Below, one piece after another: positions 43,410-52,937 of a stretch of DNA of 64,000 bases. Every line of letters starts with the position of its first letter. Position 1 is the stretch's first letter. A program made the translations under genes and the position numbers. Origin of the DNA: Zymomonas mobilis subsp. pomaceae ATCC 29192 (lineage in GTDB: Bacteria; Pseudomonadota; Alphaproteobacteria; Sphingomonadales; Sphingomonadaceae); assembly GCF_000218875.1 (NCBI RefSeq), contig NC_015709.1, forward strand, positions 124,001 to 188,000, given 5' to 3'. The notes under the pieces are model-generated. The model was given only the letters and a program-made list of their open reading frames with translations. It had not been told where the DNA came from and searched no databases.

Positions 43410-44536
43410 ATGGCTATTCCGGGATTATATTTTCGATCATCAGTTTTATAGCTGTTATTGGTCCCTTGGTCTTCGTCCACGAGTTAGGACATTACGCCGT
43501 TGCACGCTTTTTTGGCGTGCGGGCGGATGTTTTTTCTATTGGTTTTGGACCTGAAATTTTTGGTTGGACTGATCGTTTAGGCACCCGTTGGCGGATCGCC
43601 TATCTTCCTTTTGGAGGATATGTCCGTTTTGCAGGTGATATGGATCCAGCCAGTTCAGGCCAACCATCAAATGAATGGCTTTCGTTACCTCCAGAAGAAC
43701 GGGCAAGGACTTTTCAGGCTAAAAAAGTATGGCATCGTTTTTTGATTGTTTTGGCCGGCCCTTTAACAAATATTTTCGTTGCTATTTTGCTTTTTGCCGC
43801 ACTTTTTTCTATGCACGGGGTTGTCCGTAGCCCCGCTACTATTTCTTCAATACTCCCTCAGTCATCAGCGGCTATAGCAGGTCTTAAGGCCGGTGATAAA
43901 ATCACCGCTATTGATAGTTATAAAGTTAAATATTTCAATGACCTTCAACCTGTTGTTCAGATGCATCCTGACCAGGATGTAAAGATCAGTCTGATCAGGG
44001 ATGGTCGCCTTATGACTGTAACAGCCCATTTAAAATCCGAACATTTTACGGATCGTTTTGGAAATAAAAGCCGGATTGGCCTTTTGGGTATCTTAGGCGA
44101 TGCACCGGTAATTGTGCATCCACCCTTGACCGAGATTCCTCTGATCGCTACTTCAGCTGTAGGCACTATGCTCCATGAGCAGATCGATGGAATCGGCCAA
44201 ATTATTACAGGCCGTCGATCAATGGATGAATTAGGTGGGCCGATCCGCATTGCCAAAATGTCAGGGCAGGTGACTGAATTAGGTCTTCTCCCTTTTATTC
44301 TTTTTATGGCAGCTATCTCGGTTAATCTTGGATTCATCAATTTATTGCCAGTTCCAATGCTGGATGGAGGACATCTTTTCTTCTATGCAGTGGAAATAAT
44401 AATAAGAAGACCTCTTACGCCCGTGATTCAGATATGGGCTTTTCGCTTCGGCTTATTTTTGCTTTTAAGCTTAATGCTATTTTCAACATTGAATGATCTT
44501 GGATTGTTCGTTTGGCTGAAACCGCTATTAAGTTAA
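43406..44536 (+). CDS. rseP: RIP metalloprotease RseP (site-2 protease)
   Basis: An inner-membrane protease with the zinc motif HExxH in 'FVHELGHYAVARFFGVRADV' at about 24-43, 'LPFGGYVRFAGDMDP', one PDZ domain in the middle ('AIAGLKAGDKITAIDSYKVK') and the C-terminal 'LLPVPMLDGGHLFFYAVEI' with the third zinc ligand. It cleaves membrane-embedded substrates such as anti-sigma factors under envelope stress. The 376 residues are consistent with a single-PDZ form. GTG start in an overlap with dxr; bamA follows after 124 bases. Confidence 0.94.
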   Translation: MNGYSGIIFSIISFIAVIGPLVFVHELGHYAVARFFGVRADVFSIGFGPEIFGWTDRLGTRWRIAYLPFGGYVRFAGDMDPASSGQPSNEWLSLPPEERARTFQAKKVWHRFLIVLAGPLTNIFVAILLFAALFSMHGVVRSPATISSILPQSSAAIAGLKAGDKITAIDSYKVKYFNDLQPVVQMHPDQDVKISLIRDGRLMTVTAHLKSEHFTDRFGNKSRIGLLGILGDAPVIVHPPLTEIPLIATSAVGTMLHEQIDGIGQIITGRRSMDELGGPIRIAKMSGQVTELGLLPFILFMAAISVNLGFINLLPVPMLDGGHLFFYAVEIIIRRPLTPVIQIWAFRFGLFLLLSLMLFSTLNDLGLFVWLKPLLS

Positions 44537-44585
44537 TAATTTCGATTTTTAAATCGATACTTGTCAGTTTTAGTTGAGAGGGTGG

Positions 44586-44604
44586 GTGATGGACTTTCCA
44601 TCAC
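44586..44604 (+). other. Tight hairpin in the bamA leader
   Basis: GTGATGGA (44586-44593) pairs with TCCATCAC (44597-44604) across a three-base loop, about 57 bases before the bamA start. No T-run follows. A regulatory role is possible but not shown. Confidence 0.4.
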
Positions 44605-44660
44605 GATGGATAAGGCGGCCGTATAACGGTTGTCGTTTTCTGAAAGAGGGCGAATAACGG

Positions 44661-47600
44661 GTGACGGCGCGCAATTCAGGTAATTCTTTTAATAATAATC
44701 GGCGTAGCCGGCAGAATAGGCCTTTGGCTTCCCTGGTAATGTTATCTACCTTGTTGGGAACGACCGCGATTCCTCTACAGGCACAACCTCTTTCGGAAGC
44801 TGAAGCGAATTTGATCGCGGAGAGTACGGCTAATGCGGTCGAAAATTCTACAGATAAAAGTAATAATACGCAGGTAGAATCAGCACCTGCGAATACGGCG
44901 CCTACCACAGAAGCAACCAAACCCAATAATGCAGTGGCACCGGCGACCGTCTCTTCCGCAGTAGAGAACGCAGTTTCTACTGAACCCGCGGCGTCAACGG
45001 CTACCACGACAGCAACCGAGGCAGCAGCACCTGATAACGCGGAGGCACCGGCGACCGTCTCTTCCGCAGTAGAGAACGCAGTTTCTACCGAACCCGCGGC
45101 GTCAACAGCTGCCACGACAGCAACCGAGGCAGCGGCACCTGATAACGCGGAGGCACCGGCGACCGTCTCTTCCGCAGTAGAGAACGCAGTTTCTACCGAA
45201 CCCGCGGCGTCAACAGCTGCCACGACAGCAACCGAGGCAGCAGCACCTGATAACGCGGAGGCACCGGCGACCGTCTCTTCCGCAGTAGAGAACGCAGTTT
45301 CTACCGAACCCGCGGCGTCAACGGCTACCCCGACAGCAACCGAGGCAGCGGCACCTGATAACGCGGAGGCACCGGCGACCGTCTCTTCCGCAGTAGAGAA
45401 CGCAGTTTCTACTGAACCCGCGGCGTCAACGGCTACCCCGACAGCAACCGAGGCAGCGGCACCTGATAACGCGGAGGCACCGGCGACTGTCTCTTCCGCA
45501 GTAGAGAACGCAGTTTCTACCGAACCCGCGGCGTCAACAGCTGCCACGACAGCAACCGAGGCAGCGGCACCTGATAACGCGGAGGCACCGGCGACCGTCT
45601 CTTCCGCAGTAGAGAACGCAGTTTCTACCGAACCCGCGGCGTCAACAGCTGCCACGACAGCAACCGAGGCAGCAGCACCTGATAACGCGGAGGCACCGGC
45701 GACGACCTCTTCCGCAGCAGAGAACGCGCCTACAGCTGTCAATAATACAGCCCCTGTATTACCAGAGCCTATCGCGCCGAAACCTGTTGAGCGCGTGTTG
45801 AAATCTATTGCCGTAGTTGGATCAGAGCGGCTCGAACCTGATACTGTCCTCTCTTATGTGAAATTAAGAGTGGGGCAACGCTATACCGCCGAAACATTGG
45901 ATACAGCTGTTCAGGATTTATATGCGACTCAACTTTTTTCGGATGCCGTTGTTCTTGATGATCCGAATAATCCAGGCAGTCTTACCCTTCAGGTTCATGA
46001 AAATCCAATAATCAACCGTATTGTTTTAGAAGGTAACAAACGGATTAAAGAGGATAAAATTCGCCCTGAAATTAAACTTGCCCCAAGGCAAATTTTTACC
46101 CGCGATGCGGTGAGAGCTGATGTCTCTCGTATTATTGAACTTTATCGACGTCAGGGAAGATTTGCCGCAACTGTCGAACCTAAAATGGTACGGTTAGATC
46201 AAAATCGTGTTGATATTGTTTTTGAAATCACCGAAGGCCCAAAATCAAAAGTTCGCCAGATTAATATTATCGGGAATAAACAGTTTTCTGATGCCCAGCT
46301 ACGTAAAGCCATGGCAACAAAACAGGCTCGCCTCTGGCGTATCATGAGTTCGGGTACAAGCTATGATCCCGATAAATTAGCGTATGATCAACAAAAATTA
46401 CGTCAATTCTATCTGGTAAACGGATATGCTGATTTTCGTGTTGTTTCCGCCATTGCTGAATTAACGCCTGATCGACGCGATTTTATCATCACCTATGTCG
46501 TTGAAGAAGGGCAACGCTATAAATTTGGGGATGTCTCGTTAGATTCCGAAATCCGTGATGTGAAAGCGGATAACTTTAAATCCCTCGTCAAAATTAAAAA
46601 AGGGCAGTGGTATAACGCAAAGTTGGTAGAAGATACCATTGATACTTTGACAGAAGCTGCTGGTCTTATGGGCTATACGCCGGATGTGAATCCTAATTTC
46701 ACACCGGATAAAGATAACCTGACGATGGGGGTTGAATTCAGAATTGCAGAAGCCCCAAGACAGTATATTGAGCGCGTTGAGATTAACGGTAATACAACGA
46801 CCCGTGATAAGGTTATTCGTCGCGAATTCCGTTTAGCGGAAGGGGATGTTTTCAATTTATTGCGTGTGAAGCGTTCTCGTGACCGTATTCAATCGTTAGG
46901 ATTCTTCCAAGATAGATTAGAAATTACACAACGTCCGGGCTCAACGCCTGATCGTTTAGTATTAGAAACAAACCTTCAAGAAAAATCGACGGGTCAGCTA
47001 TCCGTTTCTGCAGGTTATTCTAGCCTTGAACGGATTATTCTGGATATTTCTATTCAGCAGAATAACTTCATGGGTAAGGGACAAACTGTCCGCGCTTCGG
47101 CTAACTGGTCTTACTATTCAAAATCGGTCGATCTTGGCTTTACCGAACCTTACTTATTCGACCACGCGATTGCCTTTGGTGGCGATATTTTCCGTAATGA
47201 TTATAACGCCTTTAACTATATGAATGGTACGGATCGGAATACGACTTATCGTCAGGCTTCAACCGGTATTCAGCTTCGTGCGGGTATTCCTATCACGGAA
47301 TATTTAAATTTGCTTTTGCGCTATAGCATCAGTTACGAAACGGTGAAGATTGATAAAAGTAGCTACTATACCAATGGGGCTTGCGATCCTTTGCTGGCGG
47401 GTCGTTATTTGTGCGAAGCCTTGGGCTCATGGGTTAACTCTACCATTGGCTATTCTATCGCCTTCAATAGCCTTAATAATGTCATGCATCCGACCTCTGG
47501 TTCACGCTTTACTTTCAGTCAGGATTTTGCGGGTGTTGGCGGTACCGTCCATTATCTTAAAACCCGTATCGAGGCGGCCAAATACTGGAATTTAACCCGT

Positions 47601-48287
47601 GGCTTTGTTTTCTCTCTGCGGGGTGAAGCGGGCTATGTCTGGGGATATGATGGTAATATCCGTTTAATTGACCGTTTCTTCCTAGGTCAGCCTCAATTCC
47701 GTGGGTTTAATTTCCGTGGTGTTGGACCTCGCGTCGCGCGTAATGATTATTCTTTTGATAGCAACGGTAATGCTGTTTTGGGAGGAGAATCTTCTGATGA
47801 CGCATTGGGTGGTAGCAAAGAATATTTAGGTCATGCTGAATTAGAAGTGCCGATGGGGGCCGGTGCTCGGGAAATGGGATTGAGGCCATCTATCTTTGCC
47901 GATATTGGTTCTGTCTGGGGTGTTCCTAAGCCTGCTCTGATTGATAGCTGTGGTTCGGGAACAACTGCGGGGCAGGGTACGTGTCAGGTGACGGCAAGAC
48001 AGGTAACTAATTCTAAAGGTCAGGCCCTTTATACAGATAGTAGCGGTAACTATACAACAAGTGCTACGGGATCTAATGGTGCTAAAAATACGGCAGTGAC
48101 GACTTCCGTTACACCAATTAAGGAATATTTCTTAGGGGATTCATGGAAACCACGTGTTTCTGTTGGTTTTGGTGTAAACTGGAATTCACCATTTGGGCCA
48201 TTCCGTATTGATATCGCTAAGGCTATTGTCAGTCAGCGCGGTGATGACAAAAAACTTATAACCTTCAACGTAGGGACAGCATTTTAA
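44661..48287 (+). CDS. bamA: Outer membrane protein assembly factor BamA with a repeat-containing N-terminal extension
   Basis: The C-terminal two thirds are canonical: five POTRA domains from about residue 380 ('LKSIAVVGSERLEPDTVLSY', 'EGNKRIKEDKIRPEIKLAPR') and a barrel from about 777 with the 'GQPQFRGFNFRGVGPR' L6 motif, ending 'FNVGTAF'. BamA inserts outer-membrane beta-barrel proteins. The N-terminus has a twin-basic start and signal peptide (to about 42), then an Ala/Thr/Glu-rich region to about 375 built of 36-residue repeats. This makes the protein 1208 residues, roughly 300 or more longer than usual. GTG start, AGAGGG ten bases upstream. skp overlaps the stop by one base. Confidence 0.93.
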   Translation: MTARNSGNSFNNNRRSRQNRPLASLVMLSTLLGTTAIPLQAQPLSEAEANLIAESTANAVENSTDKSNNTQVESAPANTAPTTEATKPNNAVAPATVSSAVENAVSTEPAASTATTTATEAAAPDNAEAPATVSSAVENAVSTEPAASTAATTATEAAAPDNAEAPATVSSAVENAVSTEPAASTAATTATEAAAPDNAEAPATVSSAVENAVSTEPAASTATPTATEAAAPDNAEAPATVSSAVENAVSTEPAASTATPTATEAAAPDNAEAPATVSSAVENAVSTEPAASTAATTATEAAAPDNAEAPATVSSAVENAVSTEPAASTAATTATEAAAPDNAEAPATTSSAAENAPTAVNNTAPVLPEPIAPKPVERVLKSIAVVGSERLEPDTVLSYVKLRVGQRYTAETLDTAVQDLYATQLFSDAVVLDDPNNPGSLTLQVHENPIINRIVLEGNKRIKEDKIRPEIKLAPRQIFTRDAVRADVSRIIELYRRQGRFAATVEPKMVRLDQNRVDIVFEITEGPKSKVRQINIIGNKQFSDAQLRKAMATKQARLWRIMSSGTSYDPDKLAYDQQKLRQFYLVNGYADFRVVSAIAELTPDRRDFIITYVVEEGQRYKFGDVSLDSEIRDVKADNFKSLVKIKKGQWYNAKLVEDTIDTLTEAAGLMGYTPDVNPNFTPDKDNLTMGVEFRIAEAPRQYIERVEINGNTTTRDKVIRREFRLAEGDVFNLLRVKRSRDRIQSLGFFQDRLEITQRPGSTPDRLVLETNLQEKSTGQLSVSAGYSSLERIILDISIQQNNFMGKGQTVRASANWSYYSKSVDLGFTEPYLFDHAIAFGGDIFRNDYNAFNYMNGTDRNTTYRQASTGIQLRAGIPITEYLNLLLRYSISYETVKIDKSSYYTNGACDPLLAGRYLCEALGSWVNSTIGYSIAFNSLNNVMHPTSGSRFTFSQDFAGVGGTVHYLKTRIEAAKYWNLTRGFVFSLRGEAGYVWGYDGNIRLIDRFFLGQPQFRGFNFRGVGPRVARNDYSFDSNGNAVLGGESSDDALGGSKEYLGHAELEVPMGAGAREMGLRPSIFADIGSVWGVPKPALIDSCGSGTTAGQGTCQVTARQVTNSKGQALYTDSSGNYTTSATGSNGAKNTAVTTSVTPIKEYFLGDSWKPRVSVGFGVNWNSPFGPFRIDIAKAIVSQRGDDKKLITFNVGTAF
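44937..45731 (+). repeat. 108-bp tandem repeat array inside bamA: seven full copies and a partial eighth
   Basis: Seven consecutive 108-base units run from 44937 to 45692, and an eighth begins at 45693 and diverges after about 39 bases. Each unit encodes 36 residues starting APATVSSAVENAVS and ending TEAAAPDNAE. Units are nearly identical, differing at a few positions (TATTT, TAATT or TATPT in the middle, and synonymous third bases). The length is divisible by three, so copy-number changes keep the frame. The complementary strand is also open here, which is a composition artefact. Confidence 0.95.
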
Positions 48288-48967
48288 TGAATAAACTATT
48301 GGCCGGTGTTGCTTTTGTCGCTGCTGTAAGTGCAGCCCCTGTTATGGCACAATCTGCTGCTATTGTTGATCTTCAAGGTGTCTTGACGCAATCAAACGCA
48401 TTAAAGGCGGCGCAAACGCAGATTCAAGCGACCTATCGTAGTCAGATTGATGCCTATAATAACCGTCGTGTTGCGTTAGAAGGCGAATTATCCCAACAGC
48501 GTGATGAACTTATACGTCTTCAAAAGGCCAACAGCTCTAGCGCCATACTTCAGCCTAAAATTGCAGCTTTTCAGGCTCGGCAACAAGCAGCCCAACAGGA
48601 AATGATGAAATTGGGTATGCCTTTCATGAGACCCAATGCCTATGCTGAAGAACAGATTACAGATCATATGGAAGAATCTATCCGCAGTGTTATGGCTGCT
48701 CGGAAGATCAACCTCGTGCTTAATCCCCAAGGGGCTATTTTAGCTGATCCAACAGCGGATATGACGCCTGATGTGGCAGCGGATCTTAATCGTCGAGTTA
48801 CGACGGTTTCAATTACCCCGCCGGCTAACTGGGTTCCAGCTTCAGAACGTCAGAATCAAGCTCAAAATGGTGATTCTTCAACCGCTACACCGGCACCTCG
48901 TGGAAGCTCGGCTGCCTCCTCAAATGCATCCGTTCCCCCTGCTGCTCGTCGTCCTACTAGTCGGTAA
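48287..48967 (+). CDS. skp: OmpH/Skp-family periplasmic chaperone
   Basis: A signal peptide (about 1-21, ending PVMAQ) precedes '[20 protein letters not shown]' and a long coiled coil rich in Gln and charged residues, as in Skp. The C-terminus from about 180 is a low-complexity Ala/Ser/Pro tail ([14 protein letters not shown]) not found in E. coli Skp. Skp carries unfolded outer-membrane proteins across the periplasm to BamA, encoded directly upstream with a one-base overlap. Confidence 0.88.
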   Translation: MNKLLAGVAFVAAVSAAPVMAQSAAIVDLQGVLTQSNALKAAQTQIQATYRSQIDAYNNRRVALEGELSQQRDELIRLQKANSSSAILQPKIAAFQARQQAAQQEMMKLGMPFMRPNAYAEEQITDHMEESIRSVMAARKINLVLNPQGAILADPTADMTPDVAADLNRRVTTVSITPPANWVPASERQNQAQNGDSSTATPAPRGSSAASSNASVPPAARRPTSR

Positions 48968-48972
48968 TATTT

Positions 48973-49449
48973 ATGACAGAAACAACCGAAACACCAAAAG
49001 TTATCGGCCCGCTTGATATAAAGCGGGTTATGGCTGCGCTACCGCATCGTTACCCGATGCTGTTAGTGGATCGTGTTGAGCAGCTTGTTCTTGGTGAAAA
49101 AATTACAGCGATCAAAGCTGTCACTATCAATGAGCCGTTTTTTGCAGGTCATTTCCCTGGTCGTCCTATCATGCCCGGGGTTTTGATTGTTGAAGCTCTG
49201 GCACAAGCGGCGGGTGTGTTAGCTATTGAATCGCTTGATTTGGCGGGTACGGGTAAATTGGTCTACTTTATGGCGATCAATGAAACTAAATTTCGCATTC
49301 CAGTTGAACCGGGTATTCTGTTACGCCTTGAGGTCGCGTTTTTACAAAAGCGTTCCAAAATATGTAAATTTAAGGCGCGCGCTTTAGTTGAAGACAAAGT
49401 GGCGGCTGAAACAGAATTTACGGCCATGATTGCCGATCCGGTTAGCTAA
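48973..49449 (+). CDS. fabZ: 3-hydroxyacyl-[acyl-carrier-protein] dehydratase
   Basis: Hot-dog fold enzyme with '[13 protein letters not shown]' at about 24 and the catalytic '[20 protein letters not shown]' (His and Glu) at about 55-75. It dehydrates 3-hydroxyacyl-ACP in fatty-acid elongation. It starts five bases after skp. In most proteobacteria lpxD lies between skp and fabZ, and lpxA follows; both are missing here. Confidence 0.96.
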   Translation: MTETTETPKVIGPLDIKRVMAALPHRYPMLLVDRVEQLVLGEKITAIKAVTINEPFFAGHFPGRPIMPGVLIVEALAQAAGVLAIESLDLAGTGKLVYFMAINETKFRIPVEPGILLRLEVAFLQKRSKICKFKARALVEDKVAAETEFTAMIADPVS

Positions 49450-49594
49450 GAACTAAGAAGGATAAGTTTGTTTTAATTTTTGTCCCTTCTGAAACATCGT
49501 TAACGATACTGCCCTTGTGTCTTTTGAAATAGAGCGCTAGATGCAGCTTCTCTTATAAGGCTGGTCGGTAACCAGCCGCTCAATGGAGCTTATT

Positions 49595-49828
49595 ATGAAG
49601 CAGAATATTCATCCCGATTACCATTTCATCAAAGTACAGCTGACTGATGGCAGCGTCTTTGAAACGCGTTCAACTTGGGGCAAAGAGGGTGATACCCTTA
49701 AGCTGGATATTGATCCGCGCGTTCATCCTGCATGGACCGGTGGCCGTTCACAATTGGTTGATGCGGGTGGTCAGGTTGCTCGCTTTAACAAGCGCTTTGG
49801 TGGTCTTTCCCTGCGCAACAAAAAATAA
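49595..49828 (+). CDS. rpmE: 50S ribosomal protein L31
   Basis: The product starts [20 protein letters not shown] and ends in a basic tail. This is the cysteine-free form: the zinc CxxC pairs of classical L31 are absent, as in other alphaproteobacteria. I chose the ATG at 49595 over one four codons upstream because L31 proteins begin MKxxIHP and GGAGC lies just before it. A strong terminator follows. Confidence 0.93.
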   Translation: MKQNIHPDYHFIKVQLTDGSVFETRSTWGKEGDTLKLDIDPRVHPAWTGGRSQLVDAGGQVARFNKRFGGLSLRNKK

Positions 49829-49835
49829 GAATAGG

Positions 49836-49863
49836 GAGGTGGCTTCGGTCACCTCTTTTTTTT
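49836..49863 (+). terminator. Intrinsic terminator of rpmE with TTCG tetraloop
   Basis: GAGGTGGC (49836-49843) pairs with GTCACCTC (49848-49855, one G-T) around a TTCG tetraloop, followed by eight T. A textbook terminator directly after rpmE. Confidence 0.93.
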
Positions 49864-49877
49864 GAAAGTGGCCTCGA

Positions 49878-50258
49878 TTGAAGCATCCTGCTATAATCTG
49901 GATTATCAGGTTATCTTTCTGGATAGCGCTGTTGGGGGCTTATATATGTGCGGTTATTCCTTCAGCTGATACTTTACACCTCGCCCCCAGCGACAAAATT
50001 GATCATATCCTTGCCTTTCTATTATTAACGACGCTGGCATGTCTGGGATGGCCAAAAGTCCAGTCCTTAAAATTAGCTTTTAGGTTGGCGGCTTTCGGTG
50101 CGTTTATTGAACTTACCCAAGCTATACCTTTCATCCACCGAGATGCCGAATTAGCCGACTGGTTCGCCGATATGAGCGCTATATTGGGAATCCTATTCAT
50201 CAGAAATATCACTTATCGTTATTTTTGCCGTTCCCACATTCAAAAACAACGGTATTAA
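49878..50258 (+). CDS. VanZ-like small membrane protein
   Basis: The 126-residue protein has four hydrophobic helices with a VanZ-like pattern: 'AICAVIP', then 'SDKIDHILAFLLLTTLACLG' and 'GAFIELTQAIPFIHRDAELADWFADMSA', where the D-K-x-x-H and E-x-x-Q...R motifs recur in the family. Members are of unknown function apart from VanZ (teicoplanin resistance). It begins with TTG, only 15 bases after the rpmE terminator, so it either has its own promoter within the hairpin region or relies on read-through. Confidence 0.75.
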   Translation: MKHPAIIWIIRLSFWIALLGAYICAVIPSADTLHLAPSDKIDHILAFLLLTTLACLGWPKVQSLKLAFRLAAFGAFIELTQAIPFIHRDAELADWFADMSAILGILFIRNITYRYFCRSHIQKQRY

Positions 50259-50314
50259 ATCCGTTCGTCATTTTTTAGCTTTAAATTTGCTGCTTTTATA
50301 AGGGAGCGCCGTTA

Positions 50315-51265
50315 ATGAGTGCTGATCCGCTATTTACCCGTATCTTTATTCTTGGCAGTGGACCTGCCGGTCTTACCGCAGCAATCTATGCGGCACGGGC
50401 TGGTTTAAGTCCTATCGTCGCGCAAGGGCTTCAGCCGGGGGGACAGCTCACTATTACTACCGATGTTGAAAATTTTCCCGGTTTTAGAGAACCCGTCCAA
50501 GGGCCTTGGTTGATGGAACAAATGCAAGCTCAGGCTGAAAATGTCGGAGCACGTTTGGTCTGGGATGTTATTACTTCGGTAGATTTATCAAAAAGACCTT
50601 TCCGTCTGACGGGGGATGGTGGCCAAATTTATCTGGCAGATGCATTAGTGATTTCAACCGGTGCTCAAGCACGGTGGTTGGGACTGCAAAGTGAAACCGC
50701 CTTACGCGGCAAAGGTATTTCAGCTTGTGCAACTTGTGATGGCTTTTTCTTTCGAGGTAAAAAAGTAGCGGTTATCGGCGGTGGCAATACGGCAGTCGAA
50801 GAAGCGCTTTATCTTACCAATCACAGTCCTGAAGTAACCTTAATTCATCGGCGTGATAGCTTACGGGCTGAAAAGATTTTACAGCGTCGATTGCTGGCTA
50901 ATCCGGCAATCCGGATTCAGTGGAATAGTGTCGTCTCTGAGTTTATCGCAGGTGGAGATAGTGCCTTGGCGGCTATTGAACTTGAGAATACCAAAACGGG
51001 GGCGCTATCGCGCTTGGAAGTAGAGGGGGCCTTTATTGCGATCGGCCACAAGCCGGCAACGGATTTATTCCAAGGTCATATAAAATTAGATAATGAAGGC
51101 TATATAGAAGTCATTCCGGGTACTACCCACACAAGCGTTGAAGGTGTCTTTGCCTGTGGCGATGTGATGGATAAACATTATCGTCAAGCGGTAACCGCAG
51201 CGGGTACTGGCTGTATGGCTGCCTTGGATGCTGAAAGATTTTTAGGCGAGATTGATTTTAAATAA
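50315..51265 (+). CDS. trxB: Thioredoxin-disulfide reductase
   Basis: FAD-binding 'IFILGSGPAGLTAAIYAARA' at about 10-29, the redox-active 'ACATCDGFFFRGKKVAVIGG' (CATC at about 136-139) joined to the NADPH-binding loop, and 'GVFACGDVMDKHYRQAVTAA' near the C-terminus. It reduces thioredoxin with NADPH. At 316 residues it is standard. A bidirectional terminator separates it from the convergent ilvC. Confidence 0.96.
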   Translation: MSADPLFTRIFILGSGPAGLTAAIYAARAGLSPIVAQGLQPGGQLTITTDVENFPGFREPVQGPWLMEQMQAQAENVGARLVWDVITSVDLSKRPFRLTGDGGQIYLADALVISTGAQARWLGLQSETALRGKGISACATCDGFFFRGKKVAVIGGGNTAVEEALYLTNHSPEVTLIHRRDSLRAEKILQRRLLANPAIRIQWNSVVSEFIAGGDSALAAIELENTKTGALSRLEVEGAFIAIGHKPATDLFQGHIKLDNEGYIEVIPGTTHTSVEGVFACGDVMDKHYRQAVTAAGTGCMAALDAERFLGEIDFK

Positions 51266-51290
51266 TCTCTATCAGATTTGAAATAGTTAT

Positions 51291-51323
51291 AAAAAAGGCC
51301 GAAGCACTGCTTCGGCCTTTTTT
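51291..51323. terminator. Bidirectional terminator between trxB and ilvC
   Basis: A-run plus GGCCGAAGCA (51291-51306) pairs with TGCTTCGGCC plus T-run (51308-51323). The symmetric A and T runs allow termination from both sides, serving rightward trxB and leftward ilvC. Confidence 0.92.
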
Positions 51324-51341
51324 AAGTAAGATCGCTAAAAA

Positions 51342-52379
<1,038 letters not shown>

Positions 52380-52403
52380 TCAAGGCACGAATACGGGGTG
52401 GTG

Positions 52404-52916
52404 TTAAAAGGCATCCCGACCGCGCGCCATAGCGGCAATACCTGTGCGGGCGACTTCAACCAACCCCAATTCACCCATTAATTCGAGAAATTTTTCAACT
52501 TTTTCTGTTGTGCCGGTTACTTCGAAAATAAAACTGGCGATAGTCGCATCCACTACGCGCGCGTGGTAAACCTCGGCCAGCCTTAACGCTTCGATCCGGT
52601 TATCCCCAACACCAACCACTTTAATAAGGGCTAATTCCCGCTCTACATGGGGGCCAACAGCGGTTAAATCGACTACCCGATGAACAGGCGGTAGCCGATC
52701 AAGCTGATGCACCATTTGGTCGATAACATGAGGAAGGCCACTCGTAACAATACTAACCCGACTTATTGTGTTGTCTTTAGTAACATCAGCAACCGTTAGG
52801 CTTTCAATATTGTAACCTCTGGTAGAGAACATGCCCGAAATGCGGGCAAGAATACCGGCAACATTATCAACAGTGATAGAGAGCGTATGGCGCTCTATCA
52901 CTTCTCCGTTATCCAT
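52404..52916 (-). CDS. ilvN: Acetolactate synthase small subunit
   Basis: The 170-residue regulatory subunit has the ACT domain opening 'HTLSITVDNVAGILARISGMFSTRGYNIESL', interrupted here for length, then 'TVADVTKDNTISRVSIVTSG', 'QLDRLPPVHRVVDLT' and a C-terminal domain with 'RELALIKV'. It binds valine and stimulates the large subunit. The gene is also called ilvH in other naming. It lies 21 bases after ilvB and before ilvC. Confidence 0.95.
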   Translation of the reverse strand: MDNGEVIERHTLSITVDNVAGILARISGMFSTRGYNIESLTVADVTKDNTISRVSIVTSGLPHVIDQMVHQLDRLPPVHRVVDLTAVGPHVERELALIKVVGVGDNRIEALRLAEVYHARVVDATIASFIFEVTGTTEKVEKFLELMGELGLVEVARTGIAAMARGRDAF

Positions 52917-52937
52917 AATGTGTAAATTCCTTAAGCC

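Noticed and set aside
44937-45731. The regular repeat array as a possible CRISPR
   Set aside because: The units are contiguous, without unique spacers, and lie inside the bamA frame; no cas genes are present.
44570-45742. A 390-codon open frame on the minus strand encoding an Ala/Val/Ser-rich repeat protein
   Set aside because: It is the complement of the bamA repeat array. A repeat with no stops in one frame often has none on the other strand. No ribosome binding site or family match supports it.
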